64,000 bases of DNA from Paraflavitalea sp966211765 (GTDB lineage Bacteria > Bacteroidota > Bacteroidia > Chitinophagales > Chitinophagaceae): contig CBIHOV010000016.1 in assembly GCA_966211765.1 (NCBI GenBank), positions 62,001 through 126,000 on the forward strand. Reading direction: 5' to 3'. The notes beneath the pieces are model-generated. The model saw only the letters and a program-made list of their open reading frames with translations. It had not been told where the DNA came from and made no database searches. The position numbers and the translations under genes were made by a program. Every line of letters begins with the position of its first letter. The first letter of the stretch is position 1. Below are positions 45,894 to 54,770 of this stretch, one piece after another.

Positions 45894-45937
45894 AACAAAC
45901 CCCGTTGTGCTTCAGCGCGCAACGGGGTTTGTTCTTT
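45894..45937 (+). terminator. Intrinsic terminator of the crystallin-like gene
   Basis: A 13-bp stem AACAAACCCCGTT/AACGGGGTTTGTT (45894-45906 with 45921-45933), extended inward by four more pairs, is followed by CTTTTATT. It lies 14 bp after the stop and separates the convergent genes. Confidence 0.92.
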
Positions 45938-46851
45938 TATTGACGACTGATGCCCTGCTTCAAGAGGAAGCGATGGATAAGATCTGCTATTTCATAGTGG
46001 TACTCTTCCAACGCAAAATGCCCCGTATCCAGCAAATGAAGTTCGGCCTGTGGAAGATCACGCAGATAAGCCTCCGCACCTGCTGCAGTGAACAATTGAT
46101 CATTCCTGCCCCAGGTGATCAATGCCGGTGGCTGGTATTTGCGCAGGTATTCCTGCCAGACAGGATAGAGGGCAATATTGTTGCGGTAATCATAGAGCAG
46201 GTCCAGCTGGATGGCTGCATTACCCTTACGATCAAGAAAGTATTGATCATACAACCAGGCATCCGGCGATAGTTTAGACGGGTCGCCGGCGCCATCTGTA
46301 TACTGTATCTGCGTACCGGCCGGTGTGAGGATGCCATGCATCGCATTTTCAGTTTCCTCATTGCGGTTGGCCCAATACCGCTTGCCATCAGCAATGGCCG
46401 GTCCAAGCCCTTCCTCGTATGCATTGGCGTTCTGTATCAGCAAGGCTTCCACCAATTCAGGTCGCCGCACAATGATCCGGTACCCCACAGGAGAACCATA
46501 ATCCTGCATATACAGACTGAACCTTGTCAATGATAAAGCATCGATAAACTTTTCTATTGTTTCCGAAAGCTGGTCAAAGCTATAATTGTAAGAGGCCTGG
46601 TCGGGCATAGCACTATTGCCAAAGCCCGGGTAGTCCGGAGCGATCAGGTGATAACGGTCGCTCAGTTGATCCAGCAAATGGCGGTACATATGGGAAGAAG
46701 AGGGAAAGCCATGCAGCAACAGGATCACGGGGTTACCGGGCTTCCCTGCTTCCCGGTAGAAAATAGGGATGCCATCAATGGCAATTGTTTTGTACCGTAC
46801 GGCACGGTCAGTAAACGATACCGTTGCGGGGTGAACAGTTAAGTTTTCCAT
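45937..46851 (-). CDS. Alpha/beta hydrolase, haloalkane dehalogenase/epoxide hydrolase-like
   Basis: This 304-aa protein has the alpha/beta-hydrolase fold with oxyanion-hole HGFPSSS (47-53), a nucleophile elbow MQDYGSPVG with D117, and a late DTGHFALEE with the catalytic histidine. Asp as nucleophile in place of Ser matches haloalkane dehalogenases and epoxide hydrolases. The cap region (about 140-215) is of usual length. It has no signal peptide. It lies 26 bp downstream of the SDR gene on the same strand and may be read with it, and so come under the same operator. Confidence 0.9.
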   Translation of the reverse strand: MENLTVHPATVSFTDRAVRYKTIAIDGIPIFYREAGKPGNPVILLLHGFPSSSHMYRHLLDQLSDRYHLIAPDYPGFGNSAMPDQASYNYSFDQLSETIEKFIDALSLTRFSLYMQDYGSPVGYRIIVRRPELVEALLIQNANAYEEGLGPAIADGKRYWANRNEETENAMHGILTPAGTQIQYTDGAGDPSKLSPDAWLYDQYFLDRKGNAAIQLDLLYDYRNNIALYPVWQEYLRKYQPPALITWGRNDQLFTAAGAEAYLRDLPQAELHLLDTGHFALEEYHYEIADLIHRFLLKQGISRQ

Positions 46852-46877
46852 GACTATATTTTTGAGTGAATGCTGTA

Positions 46878-47531
46878 TTAATATCCGATGGTAAATCTTT
46901 TACGGCTGAATGCCTGGTTGGCTGCTTCATCCAGCAGCGCTACTGACAGGTCTTCTACAGAAACAGTACTTACCTTGTCAGCATTGAACACCGGCTGATC
47001 GCTGCCCGTACGGTATTGCCCTGTGCGGCCTGTTTTTACACCCGGGTGCATGATGATGGCAGGACTGAGAAAGGTCCAATCCAGTTCCTTTTCATTTTTC
47101 AGGATATTTAGGTAATCCCGGGCTGCCAGAGCTCCTGGTTTCCATTCTGCCGGAAAATCAGGCGAATCCACCAACTGTACTCCTGGCGCAATCTCCAGAC
47201 TACCCGCACCACCAACCACCAGCAATCGGCCCACACCTGCTTTTTTTACTCCCTGTTGTATAGCCTGCGCACCTTGCAAAAACTCATCATAGATCCGCGG
47301 ATTGTGCCAGCCCGGGTTGTAAGCGCTGATCACCACATCGTGCCCTGCTACCAGCTTAGCCACTTCATCTTCCTGCAGCACATCACCCTTTTTCACTGTC
47401 AGCAGCGGATCCTGGATCGTTATTTTTTCCGGGTGCCGCACAATGGCCGTTACGCTGTGTCCCCGGCTTAGTGCTTCTGTCAATACATGCGATCCTACAA
47501 ATCCGGATGCGCCGATCAATGCAATTTTCAT
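46878..47531 (-). CDS. NAD(P)-binding atypical SDR (YwnB-like)
   Basis: The 217-aa protein has the N-terminal Rossmann motif IGASGFVG (6-13), a NmrA/YwnB-like order of segments (VTAIVRHPEKI, VKKGDVLQEDEVAKLVAGHD, VVISAYNPGW, RLLVVGGAGSLEIAPG, WTFLSPAIIMHPG) and a C-terminal SVEDLSVALLDEAAN. Such proteins bind NADPH; some act as reductases, others as redox sensors. It lies downstream of the Rrf2 gene with 65 bp between them, and its own upstream region has the same TGTAA-N9-TTACA palindrome as the Rrf2 gene. Confidence 0.9.
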   Translation of the reverse strand: MKIALIGASGFVGSHVLTEALSRGHSVTAIVRHPEKITIQDPLLTVKKGDVLQEDEVAKLVAGHDVVISAYNPGWHNPRIYDEFLQGAQAIQQGVKKAGVGRLLVVGGAGSLEIAPGVQLVDSPDFPAEWKPGALAARDYLNILKNEKELDWTFLSPAIIMHPGVKTGRTGQYRTGSDQPVFNADKVSTVSVEDLSVALLDEAANQAFSRKRFTIGY

Positions 47532-47560
47532 ACGTTTTGTTTTTATATCATGAATATTAG

Positions 47561-47579
47561 TGTAACAAATATTATTACA
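47561..47579. promoter_or_regulatory. Candidate Rrf2 operator upstream of the SDR gene
   Basis: TGTAA-N9-TTACA (spacer CAAATATTA) starts 30 bp upstream of the SDR start codon. The same spaced palindrome occurs before the Rrf2 gene at 48010-48028. A shared repressor site is the natural reading. Confidence 0.6.
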
Positions 47580-47596
47580 GTTAAGGGTAAAAAAAA

Positions 47597-48007
47597 TTAC
47601 ATGAACTGTTTATGAAATTCAGCCAGCGTTTTCTTGCCCAGCTTCTGTACCAGGGTTTGCTCTACTTCAGTATACAGCTCGTCCAGATGATGGTTGATCT
47701 GTCTGCCTACTACGCAATCAGGATTGGGGCTGTTCTTGGTGCGGCCTAAGAGCATTTCCTGCCGTACGGCTTTGTATACATCCGACAACAAAATTTTGGA
47801 GGGGGAGAGGGCCAGGGTAGTACCGCCATTTTTGCCTTCACGGCTTTCTACCAGGCCAGCTTCACGCAGGTTACTGATCTCCTTGCGTACCAATACCGGA
47901 TTAATATTAATACTGCCGGCAATGTACTCCGATGACAGCCACTCACCTGCCTTGTGTGCCAGCAGGGTGAGGATGTGCAAAGAGATTGCAAAGCGGCCAT
48001 TGTTCAT
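47597..48007 (-). CDS. Rrf2 family transcriptional regulator
   Basis: This 136-aa winged-helix protein starts with MNNGRFAISLHILTLLAHKA and has SEYIAGSININPVLVRKEIS (the HTH), NLREAGLVESREGKNGGTTL (wing) and a C-terminal helix. It has only one cysteine (DCVVG), so it does not carry the three-cysteine iron-sulphur site of IscR or NsrR and is likely of the ligand- or redox-sensing YwnA/CymR-like type. ATG at 48007 is the conserved start. A palindrome overlaps its promoter region (48008-48030), consistent with autoregulation. Confidence 0.92.
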   Translation of the reverse strand: MNNGRFAISLHILTLLAHKAGEWLSSEYIAGSININPVLVRKEISNLREAGLVESREGKNGGTTLALSPSKILLSDVYKAVRQEMLLGRTKNSPNPDCVVGRQINHHLDELYTEVEQTLVQKLGKKTLAEFHKQFM

Positions 48008-48030
48008 ACTGTAATTATTTTTATTACAGT
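48008..48030. promoter_or_regulatory. Candidate Rrf2 autoregulatory operator
   Basis: A perfect inverted repeat ACTGTAAT/ATTACAGT with a 7-nt T-rich spacer lies directly before the Rrf2 start codon. It contains TGTAA-N9-TTACA, as found before the SDR gene. Confidence 0.65.
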
Positions 48031-48494
48031 ACAAAGATAGGGACTTACAGCAATTATCCAACAAATGCAATGGTTTTAACATTACGAAAGGAATGATGCG
48101 ATCCGGCCGGGCAGGCTAATCAACCCGGCAATTATATTTTTCAAAATGTGTGTATTGTCTGGAAAATTTTTTCTCCACGTTAAAACATCATTCTTGCGCA
48201 GAATGCTAAAAAAGTCCTACTTTAATGTCATCATTGATTGTCTGCCGGAATAAACCGGTACCCGGTTTTTGGTTCTACTCTTTGGAAGCTAGGTCTGTAC
48301 CCACACAGATGGCTTTGGTCATAGTTCCCCCGTAAATGCCCGGCCGCTTGCAGCTAATAACATGACTGCTGTTTAATCCTGTTCAGCTAAACTAAACGCA
48401 CAACCAGTTAACACTTACCAGGTGTCCTTATTTTCCTGTATCACTGATCTATCAGTTGGTCATATGATCGGCTGTTAATAAACCCCACTTGCAC
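48031..48494. other. Upstream region of the ECF sigma gene
   Basis: No gene is supported. An AAACCGG/CCGGTTT hairpin followed by T lies at 48252-48270, and the segment 48231-48257 (TCATTGATTGTCTG...) recurs after the sigma gene at 49249-49273. No promoter could be assigned firmly. Confidence 0.5.
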
Positions 48495-49145
48495 ATGAGC
48501 AAACTATCTACGGAAAAGGAACTGATTCAACGTTTTCAGCAGGGCGACGCGATGGCCTTTAATACCATCTACAATCGTTTTTATACCTCCCTGCGCTATT
48601 TCTCTCAACGGCTCACCTGCCAAAAGCGGGAATCGGAAGACATTGCCGTTGAAACTTTTGTAAAATTATACCGCCTATGCGGCAATTTTGAGAATGTGGC
48701 CAATATCAGGGCCTTTCTCTATGTCACTGCCCGCAATGCCTGTTATGATTATCTTTCTTATACCCATCGCAGGCCCGCTTATGAGAAAGAGGCCAGTGGC
48801 GATTTCGCAGAGCAGGAAGTTTACCCGGTAAGAGAGGAACCAGATACCACCCTTGCCCTGAAAGCTGTTTTTGAAGCAGTGGAAAGCCTGCCGGAAGAAT
48901 GCGGGAAAGTATTTAAACTGGCCTATGTACAAGGACTCAAAACAACCGATATTGCCAGGCTCCTGGCCATTCCCGAGCAAACCGTTCGGAGTCATAGGCG
49001 CCGTTCTATTAAATTACTGCGCATTGCCCTTTTTGAGAAACGTCTTCCGGAAGCTGCCTTGATCTGTCTCAGCATGGTCAGAACAGGCACCATATTGCCC
49101 ATCCGGGAGGTAGTAACTGCCATCTATGCCAATGAAGCCAATTAA
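48495..49145 (+). CDS. ECF RNA polymerase sigma factor
   Basis: The 216-aa sigma factor has region 2 (about 5-75: ELIQRFQQGDAMAFNTIYNR, then SEDIAVETFVKLYR) and region 4 (about 120-175: AVESLPEECGKVFKLAYVQG, then TTDIARLLAIPEQTVRSHRRR). A C-terminal extension of about 35 residues (EAALICLSMVRTGTILPIRE...) is longer than in the common FecI-like forms. ATG at 48495 is preferred over TTG at 48489. No anti-sigma FecR gene follows, although 850 bp of gene-poor DNA does, so the gene may have lost its partner. It probably controls a few genes elsewhere. Confidence 0.92.
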   Translation: MSKLSTEKELIQRFQQGDAMAFNTIYNRFYTSLRYFSQRLTCQKRESEDIAVETFVKLYRLCGNFENVANIRAFLYVTARNACYDYLSYTHRRPAYEKEASGDFAEQEVYPVREEPDTTLALKAVFEAVESLPEECGKVFKLAYVQGLKTTDIARLLAIPEQTVRSHRRRSIKLLRIALFEKRLPEAALICLSMVRTGTILPIREVVTAIYANEAN

Positions 49146-49437
49146 AAGAGGAGATTATCGGGTGGGTCCATCGCTACTGCCGGCCCCGCCTGGTAAGGCA
49201 TTCCAGGGAGTATAACATAACGGAGCCGGCGTAGGGTAGCTGATGGAATCATTGATTGTCTGGAATACAAACCAATCAGTCTTAACCAGAGATCCTATTC
49301 TTTACCTGTAAAAACATTGTTGGGTAGCGTCCTGTATCAGGTCCGGATTACCTTCAAAACCTGTAGAAGCCGTTACATCCCGCCTGTTTGGGTCAGGGAT
49401 AACTAGGTTAGCAGGTAGGTAACGGCTATTCAGCAGG
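49146..49437. other. Gene-poor stretch after the sigma gene
   Basis: No gene is supported. It holds the second copy of a TCATTGATTGTCTG-type repeat (49249-49273), whose first copy lies before the sigma gene. Confidence 0.45.
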
Positions 49438-49572
49438 TTACCGGTCCATCACTTCAACTGCAGCATCCCCCAGGGAATATTTCGACAGCAGGTGTAGCCG
49501 GTTTTCTTCAAACTGGGAATACCTTATCAGAATATGGTCGCCGGACCAGGTCGCTATTGGATAGTAATTCAT
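49438..49572 (-). CDS. Possible 44-aa protein
   Basis: From ATG 49572 the minus strand encodes MNYYPIATWSGDHILIRYSQ, then FEENRLHLLSKYSL, ending in EVMDR. The residue mix looks protein-like, but I recognise no family. A longer form could start at TTG 49632. It may be a remnant. Confidence 0.3.
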   Translation of the reverse strand: MNYYPIATWSGDHILIRYSQFEENRLHLLSKYSLGDAAVEVMDR

Positions 49573-49805
49573 AAGGATACGGGCAGCCGGAAACTTATAG
49601 TAGCTGCTACCCGGGAAAATGCCGGGAGGCAATAAGAAAAAAGAAACCGGTTATGAAATCCCCCAAACCGGTTCCAGGTGTGTTACAACGAAGTTGATGA
49701 CTCGGACTCATTCACCTTCTGCAAAACAAAAGGGTCAAGTATCAGCAACATCCATAGACTACAGTTTACATTCAAACCTGTGTGCAAGTTACTGTCACTC
49801 ATTTG

Positions 49806-49842
49806 TCCTATCTGCACAAAAAGTTTTCCTATCTGCACAAAA
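49806..49842. repeat. Direct repeat TCCTATCTGCACAAAA, 21-bp period
   Basis: Two identical 16-base copies (49806-49821 and 49827-49842) are spaced by 21 bp, two helical turns, as for tandem protein-binding half-sites. They lie 156 bp past the stop of the AraC-like HTH gene and upstream of the possible small gene at 49572. Confidence 0.6.
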
Positions 49843-49997
49843 TTTGGGGACATTTACATACATCCATAACGGTTATAACAACCTTATTCTCATTCTACTA
49901 TAACGTTTAAGATTGATTGTATATGCAAAATAAATTATAAGATGGATAAAAACATTGATCTAAAACGATACATTCCTGAGTGGAAAATATTCTTCTG

Positions 49998-50351
49998 TTA
50001 TTGATGTTTATTTCTCCATTGAGAAGGTGATATTTTGAACGCTTTTTTAAAAGCAGCACTGAAACTGCTGATTGTATTATAACCTGCCAGTGCAGCAATC
50101 TGTTTGATCGGTCTATCCGTATCTTCTAATAGCTTTCTGGCTTTTTCCATACGCATCTGTACCTGGTAGGTATAGATGCTTACGCCAAATAGCTTCTTAA
50201 AACCGTATTGCAGCTTGGTGCGGTTCATCCCTGCTTCATAGGCTAAGTGTTGAATCGTAGTGTGTGGCAACTGCTTATGGCTCAGGATATCCTTCACCGC
50301 TCTTATGCGTTGAATATCCACATGCTTCAGCTTGATTTTTTTTGCGGTCAT
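49998..50351 (-). CDS. AraC-type HTH protein without sensing domain
   Basis: This 117-aa protein is only the AraC DNA-binding domain: first HTH (TTIQHLAYEAGMNRTKLQYGF), second HTH (PIKQIAALAGYNTISSFSAA) and the end FKISPSQWRNKHQ. ATG at 50351 is taken; another ATG six codons earlier is possible. HTH-only AraC proteins bind DNA without a ligand domain (MarA/SoxS style) or are remnants of larger regulators. It stands alone in gene-poor DNA; no target is evident. Confidence 0.88.
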   Translation of the reverse strand: MTAKKIKLKHVDIQRIRAVKDILSHKQLPHTTIQHLAYEAGMNRTKLQYGFKKLFGVSIYTYQVQMRMEKARKLLEDTDRPIKQIAALAGYNTISSFSAAFKKAFKISPSQWRNKHQ

Positions 50352-50916
50352 GTCCGTTATTTTAAGCAAAGACTATCCATAGCGTATCGCCGGAAATCCG
50401 TTGTTACGATGCATTTCACAGGACAGAATATTTTTTAAAAGGCATGTAAATATTGCACCTCACGCAATAGATGTGAAATCTGCGCAGGTACTCATTTTGC
50501 TGTAGAATACAGACTCAATAACAGTTAAGTCCAATTTGCTGAGGAGTCAAAGCCAAAGCAGTAACATAGCCTTTTCCAGGCCTGACCCATCTAAATCATG
50601 GAAGGCAATGGAAAGGATGTCTTTATAGGGGCGGTACGCCTACCTACAAAGCGGTTACACTTAACGATATTGAACACTCGTTGTAACTGTTTGGGGTAAC
50701 GCAAATATAGACGCTTTGATGAAAAGATAAAAGGTGTGACTGCAGTTATAGTGCAGGTGTAGGTATTTTATGGTAAAATAAAGGCAAACCCTTATATATC
50801 ACCTAAAGGTTTACCCGTAACGCCCGGAAGCTGCCAAAAACACGGTTACGATGCCTAACCGCCGGCTATCCCTCCCAACAATATATTATTCAATGATTAG
50901 CTTTGACTAACGCAGT
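50352..50916. other. Gene-free gap of 565 bp
   Basis: No frame with protein-like sequence is seen. CAAATATA at 50702-50709 gives TATATTTG on the minus strand, a possible -7 box, but no -33 partner at the right distance. Nothing else is supported. Confidence 0.5.
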
Positions 50917-51627
50917 TCATATAATCCCGATTTGAGCCATAAACTTCTCCCGGTATGTTTCACCCACCGGCAGGTACTGCCCATTGATCACCACCTTTCC
51001 ACGGTCCAAAAACTCAATTTTGTTACGATTGATAATGTAAGACTTATGAATGCGGATAAATTTTTCTGCGGGAAGCGTGGCTTCCATCTTTTTCATGCTT
51101 TCCAGTGACAGTATCTTGCCCCCGGGGGTGTGAAACCCAATATAATCGCGCAAAGCTTCTATATAAAAGATGGAATCCAGGTCCAGTTTCTGTATGCGGT
51201 ATTCAGCCCTGATAAAGATATGGTCCGGCATTTCCTTCACCACAGCCGGTTGCCTGGCCTCCAGCCTTTCTTTGGCTTTGATCACCGCCATCATATAGCG
51301 GTCAAAGGAGAATGGCTTTAGCAGATAATCCACCACATCATGTTCATAGCCTTCCAGCGCATAAGCTGTATAGGCCGTGGTAAGGATCACCTTACAGCGG
51401 TTGCCAATCAATTTCATGAATTGCATGCCACTCAGATCCGGCATATGAATATCCAGGAACAGCAGATCAGCTTCTCCCTGTTCAATGACCTGCAGCGCCT
51501 CCAATACATGCGTGGTTTTGAATACGACCGTAAGACCCGGCGTTTTTTCCACGTATTGCGCCAACAGGCCAACCGCCAGCGGCTCATCATCAACAATTAC
51601 ACAACGCACCGGTGAAGTATTACTCAT
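50917..51627 (-). CDS. LytTR response regulator
   Basis: The 236-aa regulator has a receiver (acidic D13-D14, phosphoacceptor D59 in LLFLDIHMPDLSG, K in YLLKPFSFD) and a LytTR DNA-binding domain (about 135-234: IFIRAEYRIQKLDLDSIFYI, then FIRIHKSYIINRNKI). It overlaps the kinase gene before it by 8 bp, so they are translated together. It is a separate locus from the pair at 39.7-42.7 kb and has its own kinase with intact motifs. Confidence 0.94.
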   Translation of the reverse strand: MSNTSPVRCVIVDDEPLAVGLLAQYVEKTPGLTVVFKTTHVLEALQVIEQGEADLLFLDIHMPDLSGMQFMKLIGNRCKVILTTAYTAYALEGYEHDVVDYLLKPFSFDRYMMAVIKAKERLEARQPAVVKEMPDHIFIRAEYRIQKLDLDSIFYIEALRDYIGFHTPGGKILSLESMKKMEATLPAEKFIRIHKSYIINRNKIEFLDRGKVVINGQYLPVGETYREKFMAQIGII

Positions 51628-52612
51628 TGATCAGTTCCAGGTTAATAATGAAATGATTGTCTTTATCGTCAATTTTCAGCGTATGCCTATCCGGGTACAG
51701 GAGCGCCAGCCTGCGTTGTACATTCTGCAGCCCGATACCGCCGGCCGCATCCTTCAATCCATGTCCTTTGGGGTTCACACAATGAAAATAGATACTCCTG
51801 GGCCCCGCATGGATGGTGATCTCAACTCCCTCCTGATCGCCCGAAAAGTCGCCATGCTTAAAGGCATTCTCTACAAACGGGATCAACAGCAACGGAGCGA
51901 TCGGTAAGGCGGCCGTATCTCCCGTCACATGCATCGGGGCATGGATCGTATGATCAAACCTTATTTTTTGCAGCTCAATGTACCGCGCAATATAATCGAT
52001 CTCTTTTTGCAGGGGCACTTTTTCACTGGCATCATACAACATATACCGCAATAGATCCGATAAGCTGAGGATGGCCTCCTGCGCACCGGCCGCATTCTGG
52101 TACATGAGCGAGTAAATATTATGCAGACTGTTGAACAGGAAATGCGGGTTGATCTGCGATCGCAGGAAAGACAATTCAGATTGCCGGTTCTGTATCACCA
52201 TGTCCTTTTGCTCCAGTTCCTTATGCTGTGCATAGCGGATAAAGAAAAATACCAGGCCATACACCGTATACAGAAAAGCATAGAATATATTATTGAGAAA
52301 GTAATTTTTCAGCCGCAGGTCCCTTCCCGTTTTGTAACACAAATAGAAAATGATGGGGAGAGCGATCACCGTCAATACGATCGCCGGCGCCACCTGCCGG
52401 GGATAAAAATGGTAGAACAGGAGATAGGGTACCAGGGCAAAGAGAAAGTATAAAGCGATCTCCAAAAGACGTCCTATAAGCGCCCTCAAACTTTCCGGCA
52501 TTCCCAAAAAACGTGAGCGCCCATTCACCAGGTTGGGCAGGTCATATGCGATGTGCAACAGGAAATACAATGCCACAAAAATGAGGAACAACAGGATCAA
52601 TCTTTTTCGCAT
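51620..52612 (-). CDS. LytS-type sensor histidine kinase
   Basis: The 330-aa kinase has four membrane segments (about 5-130) and a cytoplasmic His_kinase domain with H157 in NPHFLFN, N-box FVENAFKHG (247-254) and GGIGLQNVQRRL (291-302). All motifs for ATP binding are intact. No periplasmic sensor domain of size is present, so it senses through the membrane or a partner. It overlaps its LytTR regulator by 8 bp; a bicistronic operon is clear. Confidence 0.94.
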   Translation of the reverse strand: MRKRLILLFLIFVALYFLLHIAYDLPNLVNGRSRFLGMPESLRALIGRLLEIALYFLFALVPYLLFYHFYPRQVAPAIVLTVIALPIIFYLCYKTGRDLRLKNYFLNNIFYAFLYTVYGLVFFFIRYAQHKELEQKDMVIQNRQSELSFLRSQINPHFLFNSLHNIYSLMYQNAAGAQEAILSLSDLLRYMLYDASEKVPLQKEIDYIARYIELQKIRFDHTIHAPMHVTGDTAALPIAPLLLIPFVENAFKHGDFSGDQEGVEITIHAGPRSIYFHCVNPKGHGLKDAAGGIGLQNVQRRLALLYPDRHTLKIDDKDNHFIINLELINE

Positions 52613-52916
52613 CGGTCAAAGGTATTATTAATTGCCAAACAGCCTTCAGCAGCAGCCTCCCGTTTGCAGAGATACAGCCCTTGTTTGTCGATTTGGATTG
52701 CACACCGCCTCCTGCATTGCTAATTTTCCATCCTGAAGTCGACAATATACATTCACAACGACCGGCAGCCGGGTGTTCCGGCGGACAGGGTTTCTACCAG
52801 GTCCAAAGAGCAGTTTACCTGTTTACGTCGCTAACAGGTAAAATACGTTTTCAACAAGATAGCGTTGAAGTGGAACGTACCTGGCCGTCCGGTTATTCCT
52901 CCCAAAATACATTTGC
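52613..52916. other. Divergent gap between kinase and M23 peptidase genes
   Basis: This 304-bp stretch must hold both promoters. A TACCTTTG box on the minus strand (52617-52624) would be too close to the kinase start and lacks a -33 partner. No gene or repeat is supported. Confidence 0.5.
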
Positions 52917-54743
52917 ATGAACAATCCTGCTACCAGGGGCCAACAGCCCATGCCCATCACTATGGATATGCCTGTACGGTCCAAAGAAAAGGCAACCAAT
53001 TCCAGGAAAGCCGGGGCCAAACCCACGGGCGCATCAGCCCGCTCATGGATCAGGTGGTGGCCCTTGCTGGCATTGCTGGTCAGTGCTGTGGTGATCTATA
53101 GGTTGTACAGTTCGCCCCGGTCTGTGTTCAGTGATCCCCTGGCGCTTCCTTTCCGGCTGTCCGGCAATTTTGGCGAGCTGCGCAGCAACCATTTTCACAT
53201 GGGGCTCGATGTGCGCACCAACGGCCAGGAAAACCTACCCGTCTATACCGTGGCTGATGGCTATGTGAGCCGCATCATCATTGAAGAATATGGATTGGGC
53301 AAGGCCGTATTCATCACCCATCCCAATGGATACACTACCGTATACGCCCATCTGAACCGTTTTTATGAGCCACTGGAAGCGGCCGTAGAAGCACAACAGC
53401 GGGCCGACCAGCAACGTGAGCAGGACCTTAGTTTCGCAGCTGGCCGTTTTCCGGTGAGCAAAGGACAGGAAATAGCCCGAAGCGGCAATACCGGCGGTTC
53501 AGAAGCGCCACACCTTCATTTTGAATTAAGGAACACCCGCACGGGCAATAACCTCAATCCACTTCTGCATGGATTTGAGATGGCCGACGATCAACCACCC
53601 GTACTAAAAGGATTGTATTGGTACAACAGGCAGTACAGTACCTATCGTTCTCCCGGCAGTAGCATCACCCTGGATGGAGTGGAAGGAGCATACCATGCAA
53701 CCCGGAAGGTCATTATGGTACGGGCGCCCCTCATCAGCCTGGGCATACGGGCCGATGACAAAAGCAACGACAACCGTTTCCAATTTGGTATTTACCGGGC
53801 CGAGCTAAGGCTGGATGATTCATTGGTGCACGAAGCCACCATGGATAATTTCTCTTATCCCGACAGCCGCTATATCAATGCCTGTGTGGATTACCCCAAA
53901 TGGGTACGCACGGGAATGTATGTACAGCACCTGGCTGTATTGCCAGGCAATCACCTGACCGCCTGGAAGGGTAGTGGGCTGCTCGATCTGTCGGATGGAC
54001 GTGTACACCGCATTAACATCCGGCTGTATGATGTAAGCAACAATATAACCACCTTTGATAACCAGGTACAGTATAGCGGGGCTATCGAAGTCCCACAACC
54101 CCTTGCACCTGGTACAAGCCGCTTATTGCCGGGCAAAGAAAATAGGGTAACAGGCAACAACTGTAAACTGTATTTCGGTAAAACAGCATTTTATGATACT
54201 GTACACTTTGCGCTGAAAGAACAACCCAATACAGGCGCGCACAAAGCATCTGCCTTGGTAAGACTGCACAATGCTTCCATCCCGGTGCACGACAATTACA
54301 AGGTATCCCTTAAAGCCTTGCCGATTGTTACGGATCGATTAAAGAAAAAGGTAGTGATGCAATTGAACAATGGCAAAAAGAAGTTCACCAGCAAAGGCGT
54401 CTGGAGCGACAATTGGCTCACCGCTTCCTTCAACACCCTGGGTACCGTTCAATTATTGATCGATACCCTACCACCCACCATCCGGCTGGTGAACTGGCAG
54501 TCGGGCCAGTCGTTTACAACTGATGCCATCGAATTGAAACTGCTGTGCAGTGATGAAACAGATGGGGTGACCAGCTTCCGGGCAGAGTTGGATGGTAAGT
54601 GGCTTTTGTTCGACAGGAAGGGAAATGATTTTACTTTGGCTGTGCCCAATAATTGCAAACCCGGCAAACATCAATTAGCCATTAGCCTTACAGATATAGC
54701 AGGCAATGCCACCCGGCAAACATTCTCTTTTCTAAAGCAATGA
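52917..54743 (+). CDS. M23 family metallopeptidase, membrane-anchored
   Basis: The 608-aa protein has a 45-residue cytoplasmic lead, one membrane segment (about 46-63) and a periplasmic M23 (lysostaphin-type) domain with zinc/catalytic residues H94 and D98 in NHFHMGLDVR, H145 in YAHLN, and H199/H201 in PHLHFEL. About 390 beta-rich residues follow, including an Ig-like last domain (PTIRLVNWQSG). Members cut peptidoglycan cross-bridges or act as division cofactors; this one keeps all metal ligands, so it is probably active. The exact start (M1, M12 or M16) is uncertain. Confidence 0.93.
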   Translation: MNNPATRGQQPMPITMDMPVRSKEKATNSRKAGAKPTGASARSWIRWWPLLALLVSAVVIYRLYSSPRSVFSDPLALPFRLSGNFGELRSNHFHMGLDVRTNGQENLPVYTVADGYVSRIIIEEYGLGKAVFITHPNGYTTVYAHLNRFYEPLEAAVEAQQRADQQREQDLSFAAGRFPVSKGQEIARSGNTGGSEAPHLHFELRNTRTGNNLNPLLHGFEMADDQPPVLKGLYWYNRQYSTYRSPGSSITLDGVEGAYHATRKVIMVRAPLISLGIRADDKSNDNRFQFGIYRAELRLDDSLVHEATMDNFSYPDSRYINACVDYPKWVRTGMYVQHLAVLPGNHLTAWKGSGLLDLSDGRVHRINIRLYDVSNNITTFDNQVQYSGAIEVPQPLAPGTSRLLPGKENRVTGNNCKLYFGKTAFYDTVHFALKEQPNTGAHKASALVRLHNASIPVHDNYKVSLKALPIVTDRLKKKVVMQLNNGKKKFTSKGVWSDNWLTASFNTLGTVQLLIDTLPPTIRLVNWQSGQSFTTDAIELKLLCSDETDGVTSFRAELDGKWLLFDRKGNDFTLAVPNNCKPGKHQLAISLTDIAGNATRQTFSFLKQ

Positions 54744-54770
54744 GGAATGTATCAGCTAACACTATGAATG

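Noticed and set aside
48252..48270. AAACCGG/CCGGTTT hairpin as a terminator
   Set aside because: No rightward gene lies upstream and the T run is short; left as a mention only.
52617..52624. TACCTTTG as -7 box of the second LytS gene
   Set aside because: It would start transcription at the start codon itself and has no -33 element at the right distance.
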